Below are positions 1 to 22,096 of a DNA stretch of 64,000 nucleotides, in pieces (the first letter of the stretch is position 1; each line of letters starts with the position of its first letter). Source of the DNA: Halisarca cf. caerulea (taxonomy: Eukaryota > Porifera > Demospongiae > Chondrillida > Halisarcidae); assembly GCA_963170055.1 (NCBI GenBank), contig CAUJGJ010000324.1, positions 850,001-914,000 on the forward strand. Reading direction: 5' to 3'. The notes below the pieces were generated by a model. That model was not told the origin of the DNA and made no database searches. It worked only from the letters and a program-made list of their open reading frames with translations. The position numbers were made by a program, and so were the translations under genes.

Positions 1-153
1 GATGAGGTTCCAACCATTCGGATGCTCGAGGACTTGGGGATTACCACCATTCCTGTTGATATTACATTTGCAAGCTTCTTGGGTGGCGGCTGTCATTGCT
101 ACACAACTGACATTCGTCGTCGTGGCAACCTTGAGTCATATATTGATTTTTAA
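1..153 (+). CDS. Glycine amidinotransferase-like, C-terminal end (partial)
   Basis: Frame 1 is open from the first base to a TAA at 151-153 and encodes 50 residues. It reads [20 protein letters not shown], then a Gly-rich loop [19 protein letters not shown], and ends YIDF. This matches the known C-terminus of L-arginine:glycine amidinotransferase (GATM/AGAT), where the loop SLGGGFHCWT carries the catalytic cysteine; here that cysteine falls in GGCHCYT. The enzyme moves the amidino group of arginine to glycine to make guanidinoacetate, the first step of creatine synthesis, usually in mitochondria. The 5' part lies outside the window, so whether position 1 is inside an exon is unknown. A related bacterial-type inosamine-phosphate amidinotransferase is the alternative. 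Confidence 0.85.
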   Translation, partial: DEVPTIRMLEDLGITTIPVDITFASFLGGGCHCYTTDIRRRGNLESYIDF

Positions 154-539
154 GGTGCAAGGATTATGCAGTTAGGCACAAAATGTGTACTCCTTTAGAA
201 AGGATATGCAAATTATTAGTAGTAACTGTTGCTTTCAGCTAGTATCTAAGTATTATTTATAATTATAGTTATTAATTATATATAATTAATTTACTGTATG
301 TAGAACTATATAATACTAATACCAACTTGAAATTGAGGGAACCCATAAATCCGCATGCACATTATCACAAATTCAGAAATTCGCATGCACCTGGTCCTGT
401 ATATTATATTCGATCATGCTTGTTACTATAATAATATATGGCTCGCAAGGCAGGCATGACTTGCACACATGCACACACACATACACACACACACACACAC
501 GTACACACACACACAATGTAATACACACACACACACACC

Positions 540-1085
540 ATGGAGTGTTGTGGCCATCACAGAGGTACTGTAATCAACTACCATTGCAATTATCTGAGTA
601 TCATAACAATCCAATTACCATTACCACAGACTAGTATATACTGATCTCCACTGAAGCACTCAATTACCATGCATTGCAACTACATTTCTATAATTACCAT
701 TATTATGGATTTATTCCTGGATGCTTGCAAAAGCTGCAATACCTTACTGAGATTTAATTTTGTAGTGATATTCTGAATTCGCCACTTCAAAAAGTCATAA
801 TGAATTATTATAGCACATGACGTACGTAGCCTTAAACCAGCCAAAATCTACCACTTTAGGAGGAAAGATAAATCCGCAGGCATGAAAAATATCCATCAAA
901 GTAGTTGCATGGTAATTATGTGATGTGATTCAACTAGCAAAAGAATATCAATTACCATTACAACTACTCTGAGACTGAAACAGCTCCATTACAATTGCAT
1001 TACCATTACAGGCTATTGTATATCTAATTACAATTGATTACAATTAATTACTGATTACCTTTACCACATCACTGTCACACAGAGA
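540..1085 (+). repeat. Dispersed repeat, copy 1 (AATTACCATTACC-rich), bounded by (AC)n
   Basis: Starts just after an (AC)n tract with GTTGTGGCCAT and carries many short motifs such as CAATTACCATTACCAC and GAGACTGAAACAGC. A second copy with the same order of motifs lies at 55188-56425, also with (AC)n on both sides. Neither copy encodes a recognisable protein. Its class is unknown. Confidence 0.6.
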
Positions 1086-1527
1086 GTATATTTTAAACTG
1101 TGTAAGCAGAATTAGCTTAAAATAATCTAAAATAATAGTATTATAATTAATTATTGTCTATTTATGATTCTATAGAGTACATGTTCTTCGATCAAAATGA
1201 GGTTCAATAGTGTTTGTTTGTTATTATAGTAAAATTATTTGAAATAATAATTAAGAACACATATATTATATCGACCTGCAAAATTAATAAATTCGAACTA
1301 AAGTACTACATTCTTACATAATATTATTATTATTACTATTACTAGGTGAAAAGGGCCGGCCTTCAGTCTCCCTATAGCTGTATGTCACACAGGTCCAACC
1401 AGTGTATTCCACATGCACATAAACTACACACACATATATTATACACAAACTACATGTACACACACAAACTACACGCGTGTACATTATACTGAGTCTCACA
1501 CCTATTGTACATACATGCACACAATGC

Positions 1528-1860
<333 letters not shown>

Positions 1861-2363
1861 ACAGCCTCTAGTATATGTATACGGGCTGATTGCATGTGAC
1901 CCCAAGCTCTCAGACAACAGTTAGGAAGAGACCCATGACCATGCACTGGATATAGGCTCAACCAAGGTTGCCCATGCATCTGTGAGGTTAATTGCAAGGC
2001 CAATGAGATGAGGAGGGCTGCTTGCATGGGCTGCAGCTATTTAAAGAGTGGTGATGTGTCCATCTAAATCACACCAGCACGCACAGTTATTCCCAAGTTG
2101 ACCCCTTATATATAACTCAGTAATATTCGGGCAAATAACTTCTGCATGCATGGGATATCAGCCAATGACTATATAGCCCCCCCACTAAGAGCCAGATAAA
2201 GAAATACTCATGATCAAGTATTATATTATTTAAATGTTTCCGGCCAGTGGTTGATGCTGACAGGTATGATTTAAGCTGGTGTGAATATACCTGTCAGCCT
2301 TAACCCCTGGAAGCATGCCTATAGTATCAAATACACTGAGTATGATGGTGCTATAACCAATAA

Positions 2364-3309
<946 letters not shown>

Positions 3310-3739
3310 ATATATATATACATATATATATACAGTATATAATAATAATCATCACTGGTCGTAGCCAAAACGGCCCTTGACCTCAGCAATAGTACTTATC
3401 TTATCATAACAAAGCAACTACACATGGTATGAAACATCATGTAAGAGTACACACACAGAGGACACAGTGGCAAACAAGGAAAACATGGTAAGAAACATCA
3501 AGAGTACACACACAAAGGACATGTACAGTGGCAGGCAAAGAAAACAAATGGAAAACTACAGCAAAATCAAATAGGTGGCAATAAATAGGCTAATCTTAGT
3601 TGTGTTGCTTTTGAAATATATTGTGAAGTTTGATTGATGATTGCAGGGTCTTTACTGCCCAGGACATAAATAAATTTTTCATGGGAAGATAGAAATTTGA
3701 ATGTACTATAACGACAATTTAAAAATGAGATTTAAAATT

Positions 3740-3753
3740 TATATATATTATAC

Positions 3754-3819
<66 letters not shown>

Positions 3820-4105
3820 CATATAATATATATATATATAATATTATAATATATACAATATATATATATATAATTATATATATATATACATATATACATA
3901 TTATATATATATATACATATATATATATTATATATATATAATTGTATATATATGCATATCATACATATTATATATATTATACATACATATATATATATTA
4001 TATATATATATATAATTGTATATATATGCATATCATACATATTATATATATTATACATACATATATATATATATTATATACTTATAATTATATAATAATA
4101 TATAT
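3740..4105. repeat. (TA)n and (GATA)n AT-rich repeat block
   Basis: Simple TA repeats around a (GATA)n stretch at 3787-3820. A roughly 66-bp segment containing TATATGCATATCATACATAT occurs twice in tandem at about 3946-4070. Confidence 0.9.
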
Positions 4106-4510
4106 ATACTGTATGTACAAATTTCTATAGCTGTTTTATGCTTGCATGTGTGCATGAAATATTTGCCTGCATTTTACTCATGGACATATGTATTATATAA
4201 TATTATGCATGTTTTATGAGTTAAATGGACATACATGCAGGCATACCATATAATAGCCATACATGCAGCCATAAAATTTCCTACAATAATATTATAGGTA
4301 TACAACACTTTTTATAAAGTATACATAGATTGTAGGAATTGTAGATAAAATCATAAAAATGAATTTGAACGATATCAAAGTAAGTATAAATTCAAATTTG
4401 CACCACAAAACATCAATTTTGATGATTCGCTTAGTTATCACCCGTCCAGCATACAATGCTTGGAATGCTCGTGAACAAGAATATCATGATACGGTTTTCA
4501 TAGAATTAGC

Positions 4511-13359
<8,849 letters not shown>

Positions 13360-13520
13360 TTTACTTAGTGATTGCGCCATCGTGTAAGAGTATTGCATCA
13401 CTGGGCTGAAATGTTCACGCAGCGGACAGAAAGACGACTGTATCTCTAAGTAGCGTTGCTCCAACGAATCTATCGATCGTACAACTTTTTTGCGCGTTTG
13501 GACAGACACGAAGAGTCTGT
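13360..13520. promoter_or_regulatory. Probable bidirectional promoter, SMYD copy A / UPF0598 gene
   Basis: The ATG of SMYD copy A (13359, - strand) and of the UPF0598 gene (13521, + strand) are 161 bp apart and diverge. No TATA box is evident, and the segment is less AT-rich than its surroundings, with CpG-containing words such as TATCGATCGTAC, CACGCAGCGG and TTGCGCGTTTGG. An in-frame upstream ATG of the SMYD gene (13509) reaches almost to the neighbouring start, so transcription start sites must overlap if it is used. Confidence 0.6.
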
Positions 13521-14321
13521 ATGAGATGTCTAAGGCTTTTCATTCGTCCTAACCCCCACCCTATCAATGGTCACGTTCAGCAAACAAGAACCAGGAGAAG
13601 ACTGATTTCATATGTACAGGGGCAAACGCGGGACGAACGAACGCGTGAATACTTTTACTACGTAGATCACCATGGGCAGTTGTTCATGGATGACACAAAG
13701 GTCAAGAATTTCGTAACCTGCTTCAAGGAGCCTTCATTTTTGTCCTTCTTCTTCAAGAAACTGAAACTGAACAACACGGACCGCTATAAGGAAGATTTCC
13801 CATTCATTTCTCCGTGTGGAAGAGAACTGAACTACATTAGATGTGAAGATGTCCCTTTGGTATTCACCCACATCCTTGATGCTAGCACAAAGGAGGTTGT
13901 CAGTGTGGACGAACAAGAAGACCCAACTGGTTCAAGCTGTGATTCAAGTAACTCGACACACCAAGTGGCATCATTTCCAGAGGATTTAAAGTCACAAAAG
14001 GAGCAGTTTTTGCTCTCGTACGGTGGAACCACAACTGCTCTGGAGGACCTACATGTGGTATTTGAACCGTGGGCTGTAGTGATGGACGAATCCAATGGGC
14101 GGATATACCATCCTGCTGCTGAGAAGGCAGGTGGAGTTGGGCTTGTAAAATCGGCCTTGGCTCTGCAGATTGCATCCCGATTTGTGTACCCCAGGTCAGA
14201 GAGTGGCGCTGAAAGGACTCCCATTTCCAAACCAACTCACTTTATTTGGAATGGAACTCAGTATGAACTAGACTACAAGCTGATTACGAATCGATTGTTA
14301 TCTCATGTAAAAGTTCACTAA
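13521..14321 (+). CDS. UPF0598 family protein (C8orf82 homologue), intronless
   Basis: A single open frame of 266 aa. It matches the human C8orf82/UPF0598 pattern throughout: TREYFYYVDHHGQLFMDD (41-58), KNFVTCFKEPSFL (62-74), FPFISPCGRELNYIRCEDVP (93-112), FTHIL, LSYGG (165-169), NGRIYHPAAEKAGGVGLVKS (192-211) and the C-terminal HFIWNGTQYEL. The first 30 residues are rich in Arg with no acidic residues (RRRLIS), fitting a mitochondrial targeting sequence; vertebrate members are reported mitochondrial, with unknown biochemical role. It is longer than the 216-aa human protein, mainly through an acidic/Ser-rich insert at about 121-162. The lack of introns contrasts with the 13-exon neighbour. 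It starts head-to-head with SMYD copy A. Confidence 0.93.
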   Translation: MRCLRLFIRPNPHPINGHVQQTRTRRRLISYVQGQTRDERTREYFYYVDHHGQLFMDDTKVKNFVTCFKEPSFLSFFFKKLKLNNTDRYKEDFPFISPCGRELNYIRCEDVPLVFTHILDASTKEVVSVDEQEDPTGSSCDSSNSTHQVASFPEDLKSQKEQFLLSYGGTTTALEDLHVVFEPWAVVMDESNGRIYHPAAEKAGGVGLVKSALALQIASRFVYPRSESGAERTPISKPTHFIWNGTQYELDYKLITNRLLSHVKVH

Positions 14322-16880
14322 TAATACATTTAATTTAGTTACTGTATCAATAATTGTCAATGACAGCAACATGTGTGCATGCATTATTATATGGTGGATG
14401 TTGCCAGCAAAGTTTCGTGCTACATTTCACTGCATGGAATAGGTATTTTTAATTCAATTTCACATGCACCCTTGGCCTCCACGCCTATCACAGAGGACAT
14501 GCACCAGATGTGGAAATGAAGTGGAAGCTTTGCACTCAACAGCTGTCAGTTCATGCAACAAAAACAATCATATACAAATTATCATACAACTTATATCTGC
14601 TTGGGATGCATTCAAGACAAACATGAACCTAGGCTGTTTTCTACTCTATATAATTCTATTCCCAGTCTCAGCCTCTATATCAGATTCTGTAAAACTTCAC
14701 ACGTATTGCAGAAGTGCTCATAGCACATGTTTCACTTACTATGTACATATGCAAGAAGCATGCAAGGTGTTTAATGAAGGTAACCACCTGTGAGACCCCC
14801 AGGTGCATCTGGCCATGGTAGCCAATTGATAGCCAATTTTTCCCCCATCCCTGAAGATTACACTGCATCTAAAATAGAACATACTATTAGGCATATTAGC
14901 ACCAAATACCATTACAAATATCCCATATATATCAGCACCCATGTGATGTCTAGCATGGTCATAGTGGACAACATACCATTAGATCATAATATGACATCAC
15001 TCAGGTGCAGCCTGAGTCACCTAATTATATATGCATACTGAAAGAGAGATTATTATGAATCAAATTAAAAGTACTTGAAATGTAAACCATTGCTGTTTAT
15101 GCCCAGACTTACTTCCAGGATGGGGAGGGGCTATAGGCTTTAAATGTGCGTGGTGTGAATCTTGATTCGGTACAGTTCCCTGGCTAGAAAGAGGTCGGCA
15201 GATTGTTGGAGTATCGATCTATGGTGAAAGTGAGAACATCCAGATAAATCTGTCGATACACCAAAATGTAAGTTAGTTCAATGTTAAGCAACTTAATTGT
15301 CAATGATGACATGCTGATAATATATCTAGCACTTTAGCTATATTATATATCACAATAATGAAGAGTGATAAAATCCTACTAAAGCTTTTACTATAGGGAT
15401 TCCACTGAGGCATGCATGCTTGAAGCAATTGTATAAACCAGCCTTTAAGGATTTTATATTTGATTAATCTGTATTTGCCATAGGGAACTACTCTGTTATA
15501 GTAAGAGTCGAGTCGATTCAACTTGAATTTAAAAGGAAGGATCATTGTAAGGGGGCAGGAACATTAATAGCAAATATTGAGAAATAGCAACAGTTACTGT
15601 TACAAATCCCCCACAGGATCTTATATTATTGCACTACAGTAGTTTATATTAGTCCTAGACCCAAATAATTAAATGACATTGCATGTTAACAAATTACTCC
15701 AGTTTGCAAAATTCACGATTTTTTAACAGTCACTAAAATTTCCCTATACACGACATATACCTGTGGATACTGAAACAGTGGTACAAGCACACACGTGCAT
15801 CTGTACACGTTGATGAGTGAAAAGTATGTAGCTATATGTACACTGTACTATGAAATGCATTACAGAATACACTTAGTACATTTAATCAGTATAATTATAA
15901 TAATTGCAACACTAGTACTGTGGGGTCCGGGAGAACATGTACAGAGACCTATTACAGTGAAACCTAGCTCTGTTATCCGATACTTTAACAATCTGGCATT
16001 CTGTCTAATCCAACCATCTCAGGCCCGTGCATGGGCAGGTTTTTATCTGGGGGGGGGGGGGGGGGGGGGGGGGTTCAAAGTAAGATACACAATAGGTCTA
16101 TTGTGCAGCAAAACATGGATGGATGACAGAATTTGCATATTGTAATCTTGTTTTGAATCTTCTGCCATCAGTTTGAATGATTCATAAAGCAAGTGAATTG
16201 ACACCCGAGTGAATCACTTTAAAATTTCCAAACAAGCTAAGTATGCTGAATTTGCAGAAACTACTGTGTCTGACAGTTACTGGCTAAATGTATGAGAGTT
16301 TGGTTCAGTGCAAGAACAGTTTTAAGGTACCATTCCAGCAAAAGGGGGGTGCGTTAGCACACACACACACACACAGACACACACACCCGGCTACGGGCCT
16401 ACATCTTATAAGGTACACGGCACCATGGTAAAATATTATGCATGAGTCACTCTGCAATCCAATAACAGCACTTTTTCAAGCCTCATTGAGTGTCAGATGT
16501 TATATAGAGCTAGAAGTTTCTTTGCACATATATAAAAATACAGATACACCATGCAAATAACACTGTCACACTATCTAGTTCTAGATCTGGTAATTTGAAA
16601 TCATGCAAATCTGAATCAATAATTTGTTGGCAATAGTGATGACAAAAAGATATAATATAGTACAAAGGAAAAAAAAAATGTCAAAAAGCACACTGTTGCA
16701 TGGGGTCAATGCACTTGCTCCACACCTTGTGCTGATATTATAATACTGTCCCAATAAAAATCAACTCTGCCACCCATACCCCACCCCACGAACTTGGTTG
16801 CTAAAAGCTACAATAGTTGCAAGATGCGGCATTCACTTAGATCCCTCCCTCAAATGCAGCATTGTGTTGTGTACAAGAGT
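14322..16880. other. Intergenic region without recognised genes
   Basis: I see no convincing exon. The region includes a poly-G run at 16050-16072, a short (AC)n at 16361-16386, and a fragment starting CAGTGAAACCTAGCTC near 15956 that resembles the end of a pogo-type element. Confidence 0.6.
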
Positions 16881-16884
16881 GGTA

Positions 16885-17685
16885 TCAGTAGCAATATGAA
16901 TTGTTGGACTATTGTTGAATATGCCTATATATATGATATTATCACACTGATACTCAACAGTTATTTTCACAAATTATTCAATTGCATCTACAATGTTGTC
17001 GGGCTTCATCAGGTACAAAATTGATCTACACTAAGAAATTAGTTATTTTAATTGGCTAAAGCTAATGGCCAATCCATTGGTCACAAGAAGTGACCAATAT
17101 AGATTGGCAGATAACAATACTAGTTCTGATCACTTTATACCCCTAATAATAAGGGAGTCCTATACACTGGACTCAGTGGGTATACCCCGAGTCCAGGTTG
17201 TAGGGCCTGTACACATGTCTTCTGATGTGGATGCCTTCTTTGATCTTCCCTTCCTTCCTCCTCCTCAATCACTTTACCTGTCCTAGTTTATTCTGTGGTT
17301 CAACATTATAAAGGTAATATTATTATCTGAGTGTGCAACATTTGCATTCTCGGTGTCCATCTGGTTTCCATCCCATGTCTTCAATGGTCTTTTTGTTTCT
17401 CCAAATCGGATGTAAACTTCACTGCAATCCCTGCATGGTATTTAAAGTGAACTGTCATCTGCCAATATATTGGTCAACTTTTTGCAACCAATGGATTCGC
17501 CATTAGCTTTAGCCAATGTTTATGTGTATAGATAATGTTTTGTACCTGATGAAGGCCGCATGATGGATGAAATGCTGTACAGTTGAAAAAATTGTGGAAA
17601 GAACTGTTGAGTATCAGTGTGATAATATTGTATAAACGCATTCAACAATAGGCCAACAACTCATATCAAGCAACACCATGTCAAC
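16885..17685. mobile_element. Fold-back element with arms of about 220 bp
   Basis: The left arm, about 16885-17112, contains ATTATCACACTGATACTCAA, CTTCATCAGGTACAAAA and ATTGGCTAAAGCTAATGG. The right arm, about 17451-17685, is the inverted counterpart (for example GCCATTAGCTTTAGCCAAT and TTTTGTACCTGATGAAGGCC). The spacer at 17113-17450 holds a 73-codon open frame without recognisable domains. It fits a non-autonomous element with long inverted repeats; ends are approximate. Confidence 0.7.
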
Positions 17686-17969
17686 TTCCATGTATTCATG
17701 AGATCAGTAGGCTATAGATTCTCTATAGAGATGTATATTGTAATATTACGTAGTAATAATATATTTGATGCATGCAATAATTATTGAAAATTGAAGTGTA
17801 TATGTACGTTATAACTTTTGTTTGTGGAAAATCCCCATTACCTCACTACATTAATAAACTTATACTGCACATAATATGATATTTGTTTGCACATGCAGAC
17901 ATTCACAAACTGAGGTGCCAGCCGTGTACGTACTCACACATGTATAGAAGCTAATCAAATGTATGGAAT

Positions 17970-18175
17970 TAGAATCACAGTAAAGGAGCTAATATATACC
18001 CTCTGCATGTGCAATTATACAAAATGTATGGACAACTATCATCACATGCAGTAAAGGGAACATACATTTACTTGCAAAATCACAGTTAAGGGAACGTACC
18101 CGCTGCATATGCAGTACACAACAAATATACATGGACATTGTCAAATATCATCACAGTAAAGGGAACATACTTTCT
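17970..18175 (+). repeat. Three imperfect tandem copies of about 80-90 bp
   Basis: Each contains ATCACAGTAAAGGGAACATAC or a close variant (positions near 17975, 18045, 18085 and 18150), followed by GCATATGCAGTACA-like sequence. Confidence 0.6.
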
Positions 18176-18281
18176 GTGAAACATGAATTCCTCCCATAAG
18201 AGGAGACTAATTGCAAATCTATGGTGCTTAGTATATACACCACATTACGCTCTACTTCACTGTCTGCAAGTACATAATTTA

Positions 18282-18404
18282 ACTTTAGTTGAACTGAGTG
18301 CACTGTGCAAATTTGTACATCCCACACATGTATTACATAGAATCTATGGAAGGTGAGAATGTAGGATGTAAGAATTTGCACAGTACACTTGGTTCAACTA
18401 AAGT
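18282..18404. repeat. Perfect-type hairpin, 42-bp arms, 39-bp loop
   Basis: The left arm begins ACTTTAGTTGAACTGAGTGC. The right arm ends GGTTCAACTAAAGT and pairs with it along about 42 positions with few mismatches. It could be a tiny MITE or a structured transcript; nothing in the sequence decides. Confidence 0.65.
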
Positions 18405-18824
18405 CTGTCTAGTCCTACCCATTGATCTAGCTTCATGTATGAGTTACACTCTGCTTGTCCAGCTAGCCCTGTGCCCATCATTATACTATTTTGCCCATCT
18501 AGCTAGCCTACCCATGCATGTACAGCTTGTCGTTGTTCCAAGTGTTTTGTAGGATCCTTTTAAGAGGAAGTTTTTAAACTTGATCTGGTGGCAATCATAC
18601 ATCTTTTAATAAATATAATTAATTATAATTATATATGATGTCATACATGTTCTTTCACTTTCAGAAATTGCAATTGGTGACCCATTAATTAGCCTGAAAC
18701 TACATCTGCCTGACATTGTGTAAAGATGCCACAAGATATCTCTGTGCCTGTGAGTTATAAGTCATGCATACTTAGTTAAATTTAGCATCTGCATGTAGCT
18801 GCAAATATAATCTATATTATATAT

Positions 18825-18912
18825 ACAATGAAACCTCCATAATGCAGACACCCTTGGGACCATAGTGAAGTGTCCTGATTAGGGAGGTGTCCTTATTTTG
18901 GAGGTTTTTGAT
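18825..18912 (+). mobile_element. DNA-transposon end fragment (GAAACCTCCATAATG)
   Basis: ATACAATGAAACCTCCATAATG followed by GGTGTCCTTATTTTGGAGG resembles the terminal repeats of the MITEs at 8334 and 44681. It lies just outside the 3' end of the decayed Tigger-type transposase and may be its terminus. A matching opposite end was not found beyond 20880. Confidence 0.5.
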
Positions 18913-19219
18913 AATCAATAAGGCAAACATTGCACAACATCATGTAATATCATAATGATAATATTATGTACATGACAGTGTTTGTTGTGTATACAATGTC
19001 ATTTAGTAGCACAACAAACACTGTCTGTTACGTATGTCACAACACAACATAGTACTGTATTATTATCAAGAAGGACTATATATATTGTTCTGCAGTAGTT
19101 AAGAGGGCATCTAGAGAGCATACGATATGTATAACTACAACATCTTACTGAGGTAGTTAGGTGGTTGACTTCTGTAGCCTCAGTAGTGAAACCTTTGTCA
19201 TCAAGGAAAAGAGCAGCGT

Positions 19220-20870
19220 CAGTTAGATTTTGGATAGCTTAGATCTATAAAAGACTTTATTCTTGGCTGGAAGGTCACTGAAGAGTCAAATGCATCCTCA
19301 TTTGCATCATTATCTTCTTCATTGCTAACATAATAATTATTGTGATGCAATGTTTTAGGCCTGCCAATATTAATCAGGAAATGAAGCATCATCAATGAAC
19401 GAAGCATCCCAACCTTCTTCATCAAAGTGCTGGCAAACTGGCAGCTGATCATCTGTTTGAATGAACTCATCAGCTGAGCAGCACTGAATACCATCCATCC
19501 TGCTGATCATACCTTGGAATTCATCAGTGAGAATCAACATTACAGTTAATTTGTCCATGTCAGCAAGACACAAGCTGTAACTAAGCAATAAGTATTCCAG
19601 CCTTAATTTCTGAAACATTGTTGTATTGTGTGTGACACGGAATCCCATCCTTCCACAATCCACCTCACAGCTTTTAGTACATCACCAGTCATCAAAATTG
19701 TATGAGCAGTTGCATGAGCACTTATCAATATCCACAAGTACATGCTGCATGCATCAAGAGATTGCAATAATGTGTTTTAAAGTTCTGAATCATTACATTG
19801 TCAAGATCTAAAAGGCTGCAGCACTGAGGTTGTGTTTGAAGGTAGAAGGATGACCTTATAATTGATGTTGGAGAAGTTTCCCAACAAATCCTGTGGATGA
19901 CAACCTACATCATCCATCAGTAACAGGATTGACCTTCCCTGTGCCTTAATTTTTAAGTTGATTTTCTTTATGAGACTGTACATAGTGTATGCACTATAGT
20001 CATCCAGGATTGCGCTTGGCTGTAGTACTGAACTGGCAATTTGCTTTATCTACTCCCTTGCAACAGCATGGGTTCTCTGACTTCCATATTTACAGATGGC
20101 TTGAATTCTTTTTATCCACTGGCATTGACAAATATTGCAACAGTAACTCTTCTTCCCACCCTTGCATACCCTTTTGTGCTAAGCCTTCTCTGGAAGAGCC
20201 CTCCGGCCAACAGCAACCCGTTTCAGCCATGTTCTTAATGTCCGTGACTTCGTATCCCCTGATAATCTCTGGGAGGCATTCTTTCCATGATTCAACAGTA
20301 TCCCCTTTAACTTCATTGGATTCACTGCATATTGTCAATTTTTTTTCTATTATTGTGTCTGGTTTTCAACTTTTCCAGCCACCCGTTTGAGGCTTTGATG
20401 TCTGGTGACCAAGGCGACTTGCAATATCCTTTGCTTTTTGACAGAGATATGAAGTGAACCATCTGGATACATGTTCTTTTGAACAGCAAGAAGGTACCAA
20501 TTGTAAAGAAGATTGTTGACCTTGCTGAATTGTGACAATTGAGTCCTTGAAAGAGTCATGTCTTTCACTTGATGCGTTTACTCATACAGCTCAATATAGT
20601 GTCCTTGTTTTGAAGGATAGTGCTCACTTGCGTCTTTCCACAGTCAAAAATTTCTGCCAGCTACCTTATCCTTTTTTCACAAGCTCATACTTCTTTTGGA
20701 ATGTTAAGTCGCTACGTTTCTTGGTTTACATCCCAGCGCCAATCCTATCCCTTCCAACACTCAACAACCATGTGGTATGGGGCATGGGGCTACTACTAGA
20801 TTATTGCACAACAAGGACGTGGTGGGATTCCAGCAAACAAATAGCCAGTTGCGAAATTTCTTCTTTCATT
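19220..20870 (-). pseudogene. Decayed Tigger/pogo-type DDE transposase
   Basis: Reading the - strand from 20870 to 19220, recognisable blocks appear in transposase order but in changing frames. They are KKRSDLTFQKKYELVKK (N-terminal helix), CGKTQVSTILQNKDTI (HTH), KASNGWLEKLKTRHN (CENP-B-type HTH), SWKECLPEIIRGYEVTDIKN with MAETGC (first catalytic region), ILLLMDDVGCHPQDLLGNF and KVILLPSNTTSVLQPF (second catalytic Asp region). A C-terminal acidic region follows. Several frameshifts and stops separate them, so no intact enzyme is possible. The N in the usual MDNA motif is replaced (MDDVG). Class II pogo superfamily is certain at the level of motifs; the subfamily is a guess. Confidence 0.85.
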
Positions 20871-20879
20871 TAAGGTATT

Positions 20880-21077
20880 CATGCTTACAAGGAAGAGTGG
20901 ACGACATATGAAGAGGAGACGCTTAGTTAGTTTGCATCGAGAGCCAGAGAATATATAGCCACGATAAATGTGCAGTAGCTGTCGTCGTAGGTCATGCTCC
21001 TTTCAATTTAGCACCCTTGTCCTCTTCATTTCTCTCACGGCCCTTCAACAATGATACAGCTGAAGTAATTGGTAAAT

Positions 21078-21126
<49 letters not shown>

Positions 21127-21806
21127 CATATATATATTATAATAATATTAATATTTATATATGTTATGTTCTAGTTATATCCCGGTACGAGCATGATATC
21201 AGGGGCGTATATGACCAGAAGAAAGATAAGGGGTTCTAAAAGCCATGATCATGTTCACATGATGTACAAAAATAGTGTTATCCTGGACACATTGTACTAT
21301 AATAGCCTTTACTTACTGTAGCATCCGGTATCAACAATGTGGCCACATGCTAGCGAGGGTACACCACATTTACATTTGTATAATGGCAGTTTGAAAACTA
21401 GTGTGTCGACGTCAGACAAGCTAGAAACGACTAAAAAGAACACAAAGTATGCACGAATGTAGTAGAACTGCATTAATTTTGTTAATATGTGCTCTCAGTA
21501 GTATGTTTGTAGATGCATGCTGGATGACAATGGGAGAGAAGTGTTGGGATTAATATATAATAATAACTATTGTATGATTGATTAGCATACTGGTGGCTTC
21601 AGATTAAAGGGATTTATAATGAGGGGGGGATTCCTGGCAACCAGGAAACAATGGAGCTACGCCTCTGGATATCTAGGTAATCGCCCAAGACCAAGGCAAA
21701 GCCGAGGTCGCGGGTGGTGACCTGGATATCATGCTCGTACCAGGATATAACTCACTTCTATCCCATGCAAATTGATTTCAATTAGTAGACTTAATTAGCA
21801 ATATAT

Positions 21807-21874
<68 letters not shown>

Positions 21875-22050
21875 ATATATAATTATATGTATAATATTAT
21901 ATATATATGACATGCTTTAAGATATCTTGGGAGAACACTGCAGGGGTACTAGTATATACACACACCCTTTGTCGAACAATTAAGGATCTAATGCAGGCAT
22001 ATAATATAATATTTTGAATGCCATACAAACATCATATTAAATTTATCATT
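20880..22050. other. Non-coding stretch with (TA)n and (AC)n
   Basis: (TA)n at 21073-21122, (AC)n at 21807-21872. A segment near 21177-21220 (TATATCCCGGTACGAGCATGATATC) recurs inverted near 21725-21755 (ATATCATGCTCGTACCAGGATATA), so about 560 bp between them may be another fold-back element. A related sequence sits at 50810-50905. Confidence 0.6.
21177..21755. mobile_element. Probable TIR element with TATATCCYGGTACGAGCATG ends
   Basis: The left end TATATCCCGGTACGAGCATG is the reverse complement, with one mismatch, of the right end CATGCTCGTACCAGGATATA. A shortened relative occurs at about 50808-50908 (CATATTTATATCCTGGTACA ... TGATATAACTTACTTC). The interior has no recognised coding sequence. 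Confidence 0.6.
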
Positions 22051-22096
22051 AAGATTGAATTATACTCATGTTTACTTTTGTATTTCCTGTGAACAG

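Noticed and set aside
13360..13509. Upstream start MSVQTRKKVV for SMYD copy A
   Set aside because: Copies B and C begin at the MAVKS position matching MATES, and the extra 50 residues have no match in the family. Not fully excluded.
14464..14793. 109-codon + frame downstream of UPF0598
   Set aside because: No splice context, no recognisable motif, composition like the surrounding intergenic DNA.
17065..17286. 73-codon + frame in the 17-kb fold-back
   Set aside because: Begins inside an inverted repeat arm and has no recognised domain.
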